Assembly (NCBI GenBank): GCA_963843275.1
Contig: CAWJJM010000009.1
Location: forward strand, 372,001-436,000
DNA: 64,000 bases
Source: CAWJJM01 sp963843275
GTDB lineage: Bacteria > Acidobacteriota > Thermoanaerobaculia > Multivoradales > JBCCEF01
Reading direction: 5' to 3'
Shown: one piece after another, positions 1-9,377 of the stretch
Numbering within the stretch: position 1 is the stretch's first letter
How the letters are laid out: every line of letters starts with the position of its first letter
Notes under the pieces: model-generated
Told to the model about the DNA's origin: nothing
Databases searched by the model: none
What the model saw: only the letters and a program-made list of their open reading frames with translations
Translations under genes and position numbers: made by a program

Positions 1-3000
1 CCGGCCCCGCGGCGTCGGCCAGGCGGTAACCGATGACGAAGAGTTGGCGCCGGCGGTCGTAGAGGAAGGCGAATCTCATGCCGTCCGCCAGCGCGCCGGC
101 GCGCTCGGCGAGGTCGGACAGGCGTGCCTCGAGGTGCGGTCGCTTCGCGCCCAGCTGCCGGCAGCCAGCCGCCAGGGCGACGAGCGCCCCCGCGAGGTTG
201 CCGCTGTCCACCGTCGACACGTAGCGCGGCGGCAGCGGCGCGAGGGTCTGGGTGTCGTACCAGTTCAGCAGGTGACCCTCGTGGCGCTCCAGGCTCTCGA
301 TGGTGGTCAGCGAACGGTCCAGTCTCTCGACCAGCCCCTCCGCCGCCACCAGGCCGAGGTCGTGGGCCGCGAGGATCGAGAGCAGACCGAGCCCGAGGTT
401 GGTCGGCGAGGTGCGGTGGGCCACCTTCGGCTCCCGGTCCTCCTGGAAGTTGTCGGGCGGCAGCCAGTGGTCCTCCGGGCCGGCCAGGGCCTCGAAGTAG
501 TTCCAGGTCCCGCGCGCCACCTCCATCAGGAGCTCGCGGTCCGGCGCGGACAGCTGCCGTCGGGGCGGCACGGTGGCACGGCTGAGCCAGAAGGCACAGG
601 CGGGCGCCGCCAGCCATACGGCGAGCAACGGCAGGGCGAGGGGCACGGCGTCGGGCCGCACGGCGCCCACCAGGGTGAGGAGCGCCAGCGCCGCGATCGG
701 GCTGGCGGCCATCTCGACGAAGAACGAGCGCATCCCCGTGCGCATCTGGCCGGCGGCTCGAACCCCTTGCGCGGCCGCCGTCTCCCACTCGAGCAGGCGG
801 CGCTGGGTGAAGAGGATGCGGACGAGCGTCAGGGCGATGGCGTGCGCCATCTCCCAGGCGCGAAAGGGTAGGAACACGAGCGTCAACAGCGCCTGCGCCG
901 CGGCGGTTCCCAGCTCCTCCAGGAGGCCGCGAAGATGGACGCGTACCGGCTCGTGCGCAGAGGGCGGCTGCAGGATGTGGAAGAGCGCGGCGACGAGCGG
1001 GAACGCCACGACCGCGAGGCCGCCGAGGGTCCACACGAGGGGGTCTCCGGGCAGCACGGTCCAGGCCGCGGCGAAGAGGGCGAGGAGCGCGGGCGCCACC
1101 AGACTGCGCCGGAGGTTGTCGAGGATCTTCCACTGGCCGATGAGCGGCAGGCGGTTCTTGACCGGGCCTCGGGGCGTCGGCACCCGCGGCAGGAGCCAGG
1201 CGAGGATCTGCCAGTCCCCTCGCACCCAGCGGTGCTCCCGCCGCGCGTGCGCCAGGACGTTCGCGGGGTAGTCGTCGACCACCTCCACGTCGGAGACCAG
1301 TGCGGTGCGCGCGTGCAGGCCCTCGAAGAGATCGTGCGACAGCAGTGCGTTCTCGGGCACCCGCCAGCCGACCGTCGCCTGGAAGGCGTCCACGTCGTAG
1401 AGCCCCTTGCCGGTGAAGCTGCCCTCTCCGAACAGGTCCTGGTAGGTATCCGAGATCGCCGTCGTGTAGGGATCGACCCCGGTGTGCCCGGCGTACACCC
1501 GCGCAAAGAGCGACCCGGCGGCGCTCGCCAGGTCGACGCTGACGCGCGGTTGGAGGATGCCGTACCCCGCGGTGACCCGGCCGAGCGCGGGGTCGACCAC
1601 CGGTCGATTGAGCGGGTGCGCGAGGATGCCGATGAGGGCCTTCGCGGCATCCCTCGGCAGTCGGGTGTCGGCGTCGAGGGTGAGCACGTAGCGTACCGAC
1701 GGCAGGATCGAGAGGTCTCCGACCTCGACGGAGAAGGCGCTGTCGGTCGCACTCCGCAATCGGCGGTTGAGCTGCTCGAGCTTGCCCCGTTTGCGCTCCC
1801 AGCCCATGAAGGCTCCCTGCTTCGGGTTCCACCTGCGATCGCGGTGGAAGAGGAAGAAATGCCCTCCCTCGTGGGGCTCCCGGCGACGGTCGAGCGCTTC
1901 GATACCGGCCACCGCCGCGCTCAGGATCTCGGCGTCACCGGCCACCGAAGGGGCCGGCGCGTCCTTGAAGTCGCTGAGCACCGCGAAGTCGATCCGCGGG
2001 TCGAGGTTGCCGAGCGCCTGCACCTCCAGGTGCGCCAGGATCCGCTCGACCTCCTCCACGCTGCCGAGGAGGACCGGCACCACCACCAGCGTCCGGGAGT
2101 CCTCGGGGATCCCTTCGCTCCAGTCGAAGCGCGGCAAGCGGCGCGGCGGCACCAGCGCGGCCACCAGGCGCTGCATGAGGAGCACGGCCAGCTCGCTGGC
2201 GGGGACGAGCGCGAGCAGGGCGGCCAGCGCCGTCATCCCCGGGGAACCGCCGGCGGAGGCTGCGAAGCCGTGGGCGGCGAACACGCCCAGGCCGCTCAGC
2301 AGGACGATGCCGCCGAGGTAGGCCGCGGTCGGATGCGCGAAGATCCAACGGCGGATCCGCTTGCCGAGGTGGGGCCGGTACGCGACGTCGATCTCGAGGC
2401 CCCTCCGCCCCGCTCCGATCAGGTGGTGCCCCACGTGCGCCGCCCGCTCGCCCGCTCCCTGCTCGGCGGCGGCCCGCCGCGCGCTCTCGACGGCGCGCAG
2501 GGCGACGCGGACCTGTGCCTCGCCGGTTCGCTCGGCGACCTCCTCCACCGCGTGGCGGTAACGATCCCGGCTGGCGAAGTCCATGCGCGGATAGACCCCC
2601 GCCGGGTCGCGGCGCAGGATCTCCTCGACCTGGCTCACCCGCTCCACGAAGCGGCTCCAATCGAAGGCGGCACAGAATCTGAGGCTGGTGACCGTGTTGG
2701 CGGTCGAGACCTGGTCGGTGGCCTGACGCTGGTTCTCCCGGCGGACGGCGTCCTCGGGCGTCGTCTCCCGGGCGGCCAGCGCCTCCTCGACCGCTCGGGC
2801 GAGGCCGGTGACGCGGGGGCCGTACTCGCGCATCCGCTCCCGCAACTGCGCCACGAAGGCGGTCGACAGCGGCTTCGGAAGCGAGCCGGCCAGGGAACCG
2901 GCGGGCGCACCGTCTTCCAGCCGGGTCAGAGCGGCGTCGGCCTCCTGGCGCTGCGCCCGCGCGACGACCATGCCGTCGACCAGCCGCCGCAGGTTCTCGA

Positions 3001-3484
3001 GCAGCCCCAGCTTGAGCATGCTGGGCACCGCCCAGAGCTCACCGATCGTCAACGGCGCCGAGGTTTGGAAGGCCAGGAAGAAGCGCGTCAGACGCTCCGC
3101 ATCGACCCGACCGTCACCGCACCGGATCAGCTCGAGCGCGATGGCGTGGATGCGGGCCTTGCCGGCCAGCTCGCCTGCCGCGAGCTTGGGCAGAGTCCGG
3201 TAGTAGCGCACCGGGAGGTCGCGACGCACGGCCCGGGCCTCGGACTCGACGAGGTGGAAGTTGTCGAGCAGCCACTCGGCGGCCGGCGCCACGGCGACAC
3301 CGCCGTGCACGTCTGCGGCGAGGGCGCGATACGCGGCACCGAGGACGCGGAGGTTCTCGTCCAGCCGCGGCAGGACGTCATGTCCGCTCGCATGCGGGAC
3401 GGGCATCAGCGTGAAGACGGCGGCAAGCCCCCTGGCTCGATCCTCGAGACCTTCGAGGCTGAGAACCTCTTCTCGCAGAGGCAT
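1..3484 (-). CDS. ndvB: Cyclic beta-1,2-glucan synthase, 5' part (runs off the left edge)
   Basis: An inner-membrane glycosyltransferase that would build periplasmic cyclic beta-1,2-glucan from UDP-glucose. About 1161 codons are present from ATG 3484; the 3' part lies left of base 1. The frame opens MPLREEVLSLEGLEDRARGL and is open throughout. It has a GT84-like catalytic region with LTLDADTRLP, then EHRWVRGDWQ, which resembles the QxxRW motif. Several hydrophobic segments flank it, for example LVAPALLALFAAAW. Near the left edge it enters the family's glucoamylase-like domain (FLYDRRRQLFVIGYRLAD). The full protein is usually 2700-2900 residues, so the GH94 phosphorylase half is expected outside the window. 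It starts 26 nt after the upstream oxidoreductase stop on the same strand. The family call is firm; the exact linkage made is inferred. Confidence 0.88.
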   Translation of the reverse strand, partial: MPLREEVLSLEGLEDRARGLAAVFTLMPVPHASGHDVLPRLDENLRVLGAAYRALAADVHGGVAVAPAAEWLLDNFHLVESEARAVRRDLPVRYYRTLPKLAAGELAGKARIHAIALELIRCGDGRVDAERLTRFFLAFQTSAPLTIGELWAVPSMLKLGLLENLRRLVDGMVVARAQRQEADAALTRLEDGAPAGSLAGSLPKPLSTAFVAQLRERMREYGPRVTGLARAVEEALAARETTPEDAVRRENQRQATDQVSTANTVTSLRFCAAFDWSRFVERVSQVEEILRRDPAGVYPRMDFASRDRYRHAVEEVAERTGEAQVRVALRAVESARRAAAEQGAGERAAHVGHHLIGAGRRGLEIDVAYRPHLGKRIRRWIFAHPTAAYLGGIVLLSGLGVFAAHGFAASAGGSPGMTALAALLALVPASELAVLLMQRLVAALVPPRRLPRFDWSEGIPEDSRTLVVVPVLLGSVEEVERILAHLEVQALGNLDPRIDFAVLSDFKDAPAPSVAGDAEILSAAVAGIEALDRRREPHEGGHFFLFHRDRRWNPKQGAFMGWERKRGKLEQLNRRLRSATDSAFSVEVGDLSILPSVRYVLTLDADTRLPRDAAKALIGILAHPLNRPVVDPALGRVTAGYGILQPRVSVDLASAAGSLFARVYAGHTGVDPYTTAISDTYQDLFGEGSFTGKGLYDVDAFQATVGWRVPENALLSHDLFEGLHARTALVSDVEVVDDYPANVLAHARREHRWVRGDWQILAWLLPRVPTPRGPVKNRLPLIGQWKILDNLRRSLVAPALLALFAAAWTVLPGDPLVWTLGGLAVVAFPLVAALFHILQPPSAHEPVRVHLRGLLEELGTAAAQALLTLVFLPFRAWEMAHAIALTLVRILFTQRRLLEWETAAAQGVRAAGQMRTGMRSFFVEMAASPIAALALLTLVGAVRPDAVPLALPLLAVWLAAPACAFWLSRATVPPRRQLSAPDRELLMEVARGTWNYFEALAGPEDHWLPPDNFQEDREPKVAHRTSPTNLGLGLLSILAAHDLGLVAAEGLVERLDRSLTTIESLERHEGHLLNWYDTQTLAPLPPRYVSTVDSGNLAGALVALAAGCRQLGAKRPHLEARLSDLAERAGALADGMRFAFLYDRRRQLFVIGYRLADAAGP

Positions 3485-3510
3485 CGCGGGGTCGGGACGG
3501 CGTCGTCGGA

Positions 3511-4575
3511 TCAGCGATCACCGGCTTCCGGGACCGCGCCCCGCGGCCGGCCCGCCGGCCACGACGAGGGGGAGAGCTGCACCAGTTGCTTGCCCAGGTT
3601 GCGACCCTGGAGCATGCCGATGAAGGCCTGGGGGGCGGCCTCGATGCCCAGGGCCACTTCCTCCCGGTACTTGAGCCTCCCCTGTCCGAGCCACCGGGTC
3701 AGCTGCTGACGCCCCTCGGCGAACCGCTCCGCGTAGCTCGAGACCAGGAAGCCCTGCGCCCGAGCCTCCTTGACGATCAGCTGACCCATCCAGCGCGGTC
3801 CCCGCTCCGGCGCTTCAAGGTTGCACTGGGAGATCTGTCCGCAGACGCAGATGCGCGCCCCCACGTTGAGCCGCCTGATGGCGGCATCGGTGATCGCACC
3901 GCCCACGTTGTCGAAGTAGACGTCGATGCCCTCCGGACAGAGCTGCTCGAGCTGGCGGTCGAAGTCCACCTCGCGCTTGTAGTTGAAGGCGGCGTCGAGG
4001 CCGAGGTCGTCGAGCAGCCAGGCGAGCTTGGCATCGGAGCCCGCCACCCCCACCGCGTGGCACCCCTCGAGCTTGGCGATCTGCGCCACCACGGCGCCCA
4101 CGGCGCCGGCGGCGCTGGAGATCAGCACCGTCTCCCCGCGCCGCGGGCGACCGACGTCGAGGAGACCGAAGTAGGCCGCCAGCCCCGGCGTGCCGAGCAC
4201 CCCGAGAGCGGTGGAGATCGGCGCCACGCGGGGGTCGATCCTCCTCAGCTCCCTCCCGGCGGCGACGGCGTAGTCCTGCCAACCCAGCATCCCCTCGACC
4301 ACGTCCCCGATCTCGAAGCTCGGATCCGCGGAGGCCATCACGCGGCCCACCGCCGCGCCGATCATCAGGCCCCCGACGGCGATGGGCAGCGCGGAGGGTT
4401 CGCCCTCGTCCATCCGTCCCCGCATGTACGGATCGAGCGACAGGAACACCGAGCGGACCAGCACCTCGCCGGGGCCACCGGTAGGCAAGGGCGAGAAGAT
4501 CAGCCGGAAGTCGGAGACGCTCGGCAGGCCCACGGGCCGAGCCGCCAGGGTGATCCGTCTGTTGACCGTCGTCAT
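3511..4575 (-). CDS. MDR-family NADP-dependent oxidoreductase (zinc-free, PTGR/CurA type)
   Basis: A 354-residue medium-chain reductase of the leukotriene B4 dehydrogenase / curcumin reductase branch, which reduces alpha,beta-unsaturated carbonyls with NADPH. Visible are the N-terminal substrate domain (LSLDPYMRGRM), the Rossmann motif AAGAVGAVVAQIAKLEG near residue 155, and FDNVGG typical of this branch. The cysteine/histidine set of zinc alcohol dehydrogenases is absent. I chose ATG 4575 (MTTVNRRITL), because family homology begins there; the frame stays open upstream to 4803 but reads antisense over the next gene. The physiological substrate is not evident. Confidence 0.9.
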   Translation of the reverse strand: MTTVNRRITLAARPVGLPSVSDFRLIFSPLPTGGPGEVLVRSVFLSLDPYMRGRMDEGEPSALPIAVGGLMIGAAVGRVMASADPSFEIGDVVEGMLGWQDYAVAAGRELRRIDPRVAPISTALGVLGTPGLAAYFGLLDVGRPRRGETVLISSAAGAVGAVVAQIAKLEGCHAVGVAGSDAKLAWLLDDLGLDAAFNYKREVDFDRQLEQLCPEGIDVYFDNVGGAITDAAIRRLNVGARICVCGQISQCNLEAPERGPRWMGQLIVKEARAQGFLVSSYAERFAEGRQQLTRWLGQGRLKYREEVALGIEAAPQAFIGMLQGRNLGKQLVQLSPSSWPAGRPRGAVPEAGDR

Positions 4576-4648
4576 CGGTTGCCCCGCCCTGCGGGTCTCT
4601 CCGGCCCACGGCTCGAACCGGCCGTTGGCGCCGAAGCGGGGGCTCGAG

Positions 4649-4867
4649 CTAGGCCTTCCTGCCCACCAGCAGGAGAGCCGCTCCGGCGACGATGGCTCCG
4701 ACACCCACCCATACGGGGATGTTGACGGTTTCCTTGTCCTTGACCGAGAGCTCGAGTGGGCCCACCTTGGCGTCGTGGGTCGTCTTCGTGTAGGTGATGC
4801 CACCGTAGATGAGCCCGAGAAGGCCGGCGACGATCAACAGGATCGCCACGATCTTGAGTGCGTTCAT
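4649..4867 (-). CDS. Small two-helix membrane protein, DUF3185-like
   Basis: A 72-residue protein with two hydrophobic helices (about residues 5-24 and 52-68) joined by a short polar loop (TKTTHDAKVGPLELSVKDKE). The layout matches the DUF3185 group of tiny inner-membrane proteins of unknown function. The start is well supported by an AGGAGG ribosome-binding site 7 nt before ATG 4867. It follows the BON-domain lipoprotein gene in the same direction, so both may belong to one envelope-stress transcript. The function is unknown. Confidence 0.75.
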   Translation of the reverse strand: MNALKIVAILLIVAGLLGLIYGGITYTKTTHDAKVGPLELSVKDKETVNIPVWVGVGAIVAGAALLLVGRKA

Positions 4868-4959
4868 CCCTGCATCCTCCTTCTCTGGGGTCGGTGCCGC
4901 GCCCGACGGGATCGAGGCTCCGGGCCGTCGCGTCGGACGGCCTGGAGCCTCGGCCGGGC

Positions 4960-5508
4960 CTACTGCTGGATCTTGCCGACGAGGAGCTCGTTGGTGACGT
5001 CGGTGACACCCTTGGTGCCGCGCGCGATGCGCTCGGCGTCACTCTTGATCAGCGACGAGCTGACGCGCCCGATCAGTGTCACCACACCCTGCGACGAGCT
5101 GACGTCGATGTCGGCCGCCTTGATCTCGGAGTTGGCGATCAGCTTGGACTTGACCTTCGAGCTGATCATCACGTCGTCGAGCCAGCTGCCCACCGTCATC
5201 TCACCGACCGTGAGGTCGTTGACCACCCCGCGGACACCCTCCGTCCGCCATGCCACGCGCCCGGCCTCGCGGCGGGCGTCCTCGGTCTCCACGACTCCGG
5301 TGAGGTAGACGACCCCTTCGCGGGTCTCGATGTCCACCTGTCGCGCCTTCACCTTGTCGTTGGCCGTCAACGACTCATGCAGCACGTCGGTGATTCCCGA
5401 GTCGGAGTGCCGCGTGCTCTTCGCCACCATCGAGGAGGTGCAACCGGCGAGCGCCAGGGCACCGACCCCGAGCAAGGAAGCTGTAACGACGAGAAGTCTT
5501 TTCTTCAT
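4960..5508 (-). CDS. BON-domain lipoprotein (OsmY-like)
   Basis: A 182-residue predicted lipoprotein. The signal peptide MKKRLLVVTASLLGVGALAL ends in the lipobox LAGC with Cys22. Two or three BON repeats follow (patterns such as VKARQVDIETREGVVYLTG and IKAADIDVSSSQGVVTLIG), each about 60 residues. BON proteins of this type sit in the periplasm, bind phospholipid and support envelope integrity under osmotic stress. Upstream, a possible -35 TTCACC and -10 TAGTGT lie 18 nt apart (5547-5576, minus strand). The neighbouring genes are also small envelope proteins, which fits a stress role. Confidence 0.85.
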   Translation of the reverse strand: MKKRLLVVTASLLGVGALALAGCTSSMVAKSTRHSDSGITDVLHESLTANDKVKARQVDIETREGVVYLTGVVETEDARREAGRVAWRTEGVRGVVNDLTVGEMTVGSWLDDVMISSKVKSKLIANSEIKAADIDVSSSQGVVTLIGRVSSSLIKSDAERIARGTKGVTDVTNELLVGKIQQ

Positions 5509-5770
5509 GTGACAAGCCGTCCTTTCTGGAACGTCGATGCCACACTAGCCGCGACCCTCGCACCGGGTGAAGAGCACTTACTACCCGACCCGGGCCGGCG
5601 ATGTGGGTAGAAACTACGTCCCGCGGCCGGGACTGCGGGGCGCCGCGACCGTCGATGCCCGGCACGCCGAGGCCACGGCGGATCCTCCCCGGCTGGGGGG
5701 TCTGCAGCCGGATGCCGACGGGGTCGCGCCGGCCCGTCGGCGAAGCGCCGGGGGAGGGGATCCGTGACCG
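5509..5770. promoter_or_regulatory. Intergenic region with candidate promoter and CTACCC/GGGTAG dyad
   Basis: This 262-nt gap holds no credible gene. It contains a possible promoter for the BON lipoprotein (TTCACC-N18-TAGTGT on the minus strand). Further upstream, an inverted repeat has CTACCC at 5581-5586 and GGGTAG at 5605-5610, around a GC-rich centre. The dyad could be an upstream regulator site, but nothing identifies the protein. The part near 5740 (CGGCGAAGCGCCG) can form a small hairpin at the 3' end of the DUF3014 gene, without a T tract. Confidence 0.3.
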
Positions 5771-6649
5771 CTAGGCCGGAGCGGGGAGCACCCGCTCCTG
5801 CGGGATCCGGTCCGCCGGCACCCCTAGCTCCCGGGCGATCTCCCGCAGCTCGGCCTGGACCCGGCGCTGGTTCTCCGGGCCCATCCGGACGAGCTGCTTC
5901 TGGGCGGCGGAGAGCCCCTCCAGGCGCGGGTCGGCGTAGTGGTACGACAGGTTGGCCCGCACCAGCGCCGGCCGTTCGGCGGGGACCGGGGTCGCGAGGA
6001 GGTGGAGGATCGCCCGCCGCAGCCGCTGGTCGAAGACCTCGGCGCCGTAGCCCAGCCGCTCGAGAGCCGCCGCGTCGACGAGCGGGCGCAGGCGCCGGTA
6101 GAGGGAGACCGTGCCGCGGGGGTCGAGCGAGGCCACCACCGCTGCCGCGGGGTCGTAGCGCTTCCAGCTCGCCGGATCGACCCGCGCGGGCTCGCCCTCG
6201 GCCGAGGTCGCCCGGAAGCTTCCCTGGGGCGCCAGCGGCGCGATCTCCTTCTGCGGCACCGTCCCCACCGCCACGTTGTCCACCGTCACGACGAAGCGTT
6301 CCACCAGGTCGTCGCTGGCGAGCCAGGCGGCGAGGGCGGGCTGGCTCGAGAGGCCGGCCACCAGACGCCGCACCGCCTCGTCGCTCGACGACAGCGGCGG
6401 CAGCTCGAGCGGTTCCTCCGCCACGGGCGCCGCGGCCTCGGGCGGCGGCGCGGCCGGCGCCGGCGTCGTGGCCTCGGGTGCCGGCGCGGGCTGCTGCTTC
6501 CCGGCGAGCAGGTACCAGGCGATCCCGCCCGCGGCGGCGAGCACCAGCAGGAGCACGAGCACCCGGCCCCACACCGACCGCTCCCCGCCGCCGCCGCCCC
6601 CGGGCCTGCCGCCGACCCCCTCCAGCCGTACCTCGTCGAGCTCGCTCAT
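5771..6649 (-). CDS. DUF3014 single-pass membrane protein
   Basis: A 292-residue protein: a short Gly-rich cytoplasmic N-terminus, one transmembrane helix (about residues 28-47, VLVLLLVLAAAGGIAWYLLA), an Ala/Pro-rich periplasmic linker, then a domain of about 200 residues. Phrases in that domain (FVVTVDNVA, RYDPAAAVVASLD, YADPRLEGLSAAQKQLVRMG) are typical of DUF3014. ATG 6649 is preceded by the purine-rich GAGAGGGGG; the frame stays open upstream but without homology. The function is unknown. The periplasmic location is inferred from the single helix and positive-inside composition. Confidence 0.82.
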   Translation of the reverse strand: MSELDEVRLEGVGGRPGGGGGGERSVWGRVLVLLLVLAAAGGIAWYLLAGKQQPAPAPEATTPAPAAPPPEAAAPVAEEPLELPPLSSSDEAVRRLVAGLSSQPALAAWLASDDLVERFVVTVDNVAVGTVPQKEIAPLAPQGSFRATSAEGEPARVDPASWKRYDPAAAVVASLDPRGTVSLYRRLRPLVDAAALERLGYGAEVFDQRLRRAILHLLATPVPAERPALVRANLSYHYADPRLEGLSAAQKQLVRMGPENQRRVQAELREIARELGVPADRIPQERVLPAPA

Positions 6650-6761
6650 TCCGCACCCCCTCTCCTCTCCGGGCCTGCCGGCGGCCACCCGACCACCCCG
6701 CCCGGCGGAGACCGCCATTGTACCGGCGCGGGGCGCGGCGGGGAGCGACGTCGAGGGTGGC

Positions 6762-9122
6762 TCAGCTCGCCGGGAAGTTCATCCGCTCGACGAGGCTGCG
6801 GAAGCGAGGGTCGGAGCGCAGCGGCTTGAACAGTGGATCGGTCCTGAGCCAGGGGCAGAAGCTGTGGCGCTCGCGGTAGGCCGCTTCGAGCCACTCGAAC
6901 GCGCGGTCGTCGTCCCCCGCCGCCGCGTACCCCGCGGCGAGGAACCAACCCGCCCAGGCCCCCGTCGGTCTGGGCGTCCCCGCCTCCAGGGTCGCCAGCG
7001 CGCGCCGCGCCTCGGCGGTGTCGCCGGCGCGGGCGTACCCGTACGGGAGGAGCCACTTCCAGGCGGGGTCGGTCGCCGCCAGCCTCTCCAGCTCCGCGAC
7101 GCCCTCCGCGTCCAGGCCCTGGTCCAGGTGGACGAAGGCCAGGACGGCGAGGGCCTCGTTGAAGTCGTCCTGCAGCTCGAGGGCCTTCTCGGCCGCGGAG
7201 ATCGCCTCGTCGTACCGCCCCAGGGTCCAATACTGCCAGCCCAGGTCGGCGGCATAGAGCGGCGTGAACGGCTCGACCTCCAGGGCCTTCTTCATCTCGG
7301 CCTCAGCCGCCGCGGGCCGCAGGCGCATGACGAGGTACCACGAGTAGTGACGGTGCGCCGCACCCAGGCTGGGGTCGAGCTCGACCGCGGTCCGCAGGTT
7401 CCTCCCGGCGGCGACGAAGTCCCAGTCCGAGTACAGCTCGATGGTGCCCAGAGCGAGGGACATCTCGGCCGTCGGCTCGCCGAGCTCCTGCGCCTTCAAC
7501 GCGGCCTCCTTGGCCTTGGCGAAGGCGGCGACCGAGCGCTCGTGGCCGAGGCGGCTGTACCCGAGCGCGAGACCGGCGTAGAACAGAGGGCTGCTCGGGT
7601 CCTCCGCGATCGCCTTCTGCATGTACTCCAAGCCCTCCCTGAACCCGTCCGGCGTCATCTTGTCGAGGAGGAACTTGCCCTTCAGATAGTCGTCGTAGGC
7701 CTGTGGGTCGACCGGGCGCGAGCGAGACAACCGGGAGCGCTCGGCCGGCGTGAGCGCCACCCGAACGCTCCGGGCGACCGCCGCTGCGATCTCCCCCTGG
7801 AGAGAGAGGACGCTGCGCAGCTCGCGTTCATAGCTGTCCGCCCACAGGTCCTTGTCGCTCTCGCCGTCGATCAGCTGGGCGTTGATCCGGACGCGATTCC
7901 CTTCGCGCAGCACCGAGCCTTCGACGACGGCGTCGACGCCGAGCTCACGGGCGATCTCGGGAATCGACTTCCGGCTCCCCCGGAAGCGCATCATCGAGGT
8001 CCGCGAGATCACCTTCAGCGCTCCGATCCTGGCGAGGTCGGTGGTCAGCTCCTCGGTCATGCCCGCGGCGAAATAGTCCTGCTCCGGGTCGGCCGAGAGG
8101 TTCTCCAACGGCAGCACCGCCAAGGAACGGATCCGTGGCCCGCCGCCGCCGGACAGCCGCTCCCGGAGCCCGCCGAGACGGGTGCCGACCCCCAGGAGGA
8201 GAGCCGCGACCAGCACGGCGCCGCCCGCGAGCAGTCCCCAGCGCCGCGCCGCCCCGGGACGGATCCTCTGCGACCCCGGCTCGTTCAGCCGGCGAAGATC
8301 CGCGCTCAGGGCGCCCGCCGTCGGATAGCGCCGCTCGGGGTCCTTCTCGAGCGACTTCAGGGTGACCGCTTCCAGCCCGGGTGAGACGCTCCCGTTCAGC
8401 TCGTGGGGAGGACGGGGGTCCCGGGTGAGGATGGAAGCGAGGAGCTGAGCGGGCTCCCGCTCCGGGAAGGGCAACCGCCCCGTCGCCATCTCGTAGAGCA
8501 GGACACCCAGCGAGAAGATGTCCGTGCGCGGGTCGACCGCCCGCCCGGACGCCTGTTCCGGCGACATGTAGGGCATGGTTCCGAGGACGGCGCCGGCCCG
8601 GGTCATCGCCAGGGTGGGCATGTCTCCACCGAGGTCCTCGTCCGACGGCGCCGCGGTCATCTTGGCGAGACCGAAGTCGAGGATCTTCACCTGACCGCCG
8701 CTCGTCACCATGACGTTGCCGGGCTTCAGGTCGCGATGGACGATCCCCTTCTCGTGCGCCACGGAGAGGGCCTCGGCGAGCTGGCACGCGATCGCCAGCA
8801 GGCGGTCCGGCGCCATGCCGTGCTCCGGGATCAGCCGGTCGAGCGGCTCGCCGTCGACCAGCTGCATGGTCAGGAAGTGGATTCCCTCCGCTTCCTCCAC
8901 CGAGTGGACCGTGACGATGCCCGGGTGGTCGAGAGCGGCGAGAGCCATCGCCTCCCGCCGGAAGCGGTCGAGCCGGTCGCGGTCGGATGCCACGTCCGCC
9001 GGCAGGACCTTCAACGCCACGTCGCGACCGAGCTTCGTGTCGGTCGCCCGGTAGACCTCACCCATGCCGCCGGCGCCGATCTTGGCGGTGATCCGATAGT
9101 GCGCGAGCGTGCGGCCGATCAT
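6762..9122 (-). CDS. Membrane-anchored Ser/Thr protein kinase with TolB-like domain and TPR tail
   Basis: A 786-residue receptor-like kinase. The kinase domain occupies about residues 8-280, with glycine loop IGAGGMGEVY (15-24), ATP lysine K38, catalytic HRDLKPGN near 128 and DFG near 148, so it should be active. A single transmembrane segment lies near residues 292-311. Then comes the TolB/FlgO-like domain found in many kinase or adenylate-cyclase TPR proteins (LAVLPLENLSADPEQDYF), followed by about eight TPR-like helices to the C-terminus. The gene stands alone on the minus strand. Such proteins are usually sensors that phosphorylate regulators; the signal and substrates are unknown. Confidence 0.92.
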   Translation of the reverse strand: MIGRTLAHYRITAKIGAGGMGEVYRATDTKLGRDVALKVLPADVASDRDRLDRFRREAMALAALDHPGIVTVHSVEEAEGIHFLTMQLVDGEPLDRLIPEHGMAPDRLLAIACQLAEALSVAHEKGIVHRDLKPGNVMVTSGGQVKILDFGLAKMTAAPSDEDLGGDMPTLAMTRAGAVLGTMPYMSPEQASGRAVDPRTDIFSLGVLLYEMATGRLPFPEREPAQLLASILTRDPRPPHELNGSVSPGLEAVTLKSLEKDPERRYPTAGALSADLRRLNEPGSQRIRPGAARRWGLLAGGAVLVAALLLGVGTRLGGLRERLSGGGGPRIRSLAVLPLENLSADPEQDYFAAGMTEELTTDLARIGALKVISRTSMMRFRGSRKSIPEIARELGVDAVVEGSVLREGNRVRINAQLIDGESDKDLWADSYERELRSVLSLQGEIAAAVARSVRVALTPAERSRLSRSRPVDPQAYDDYLKGKFLLDKMTPDGFREGLEYMQKAIAEDPSSPLFYAGLALGYSRLGHERSVAAFAKAKEAALKAQELGEPTAEMSLALGTIELYSDWDFVAAGRNLRTAVELDPSLGAAHRHYSWYLVMRLRPAAAEAEMKKALEVEPFTPLYAADLGWQYWTLGRYDEAISAAEKALELQDDFNEALAVLAFVHLDQGLDAEGVAELERLAATDPAWKWLLPYGYARAGDTAEARRALATLEAGTPRPTGAWAGWFLAAGYAAAGDDDRAFEWLEAAYRERHSFCPWLRTDPLFKPLRSDPRFRSLVERMNFPAS

Positions 9123-9202
9123 GACCGGGCAGGAAACCGTGGACGATGCGGCGGGACCGCCGACAGTCTACAACCAACCTCGGCCTGCGACGCGCCGGGG
9201 CG

Positions 9203-9247
9203 CGGCGTACGGATCCCGCGGCAGGAGGGGTGAGACCGCAGGGAGGT
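9203..9247 (-). repeat. Dispersed copy of the tRNA-associated repeat
   Basis: About 45 nt in the gap between the kinase and the monooxygenase. Read on the minus strand, it has the GGGATCCGTACGC core and the flanking CTCCCT-CGGTC and TGCCGC blocks seen twice beside tRNA-Ala at 16.7 kb. The 13-nt core is identical in all three copies; the flanks match at most positions. It lacks the tRNA-derived part of those copies. The rest of the 255-nt gap (9123-9377) shows no gene. It may be a mobile or recombination-derived intergenic repeat. Confidence 0.55.
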
Positions 9248-9377
9248 CGCGGCGAAGCGGCAGGCCGCCGGACGGGGTGGGCTTCCAGCGTCTCGCCGCG
9301 GCGATTCCCGGCCCCTCGAACCCGGTCGCTGCCGCGGCCGCGCGGAGGGGCCGGGGGCGAATCGAGGGATCGCCGGG

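Noticed and set aside
935..3709. 924-codon open frame on the plus strand, and many other long antisense frames
   Set aside because: It is antisense to ndvB, whose motifs are clear. Long antisense frames arise by codon bias in DNA this rich in G and C, and this one shows no domain.
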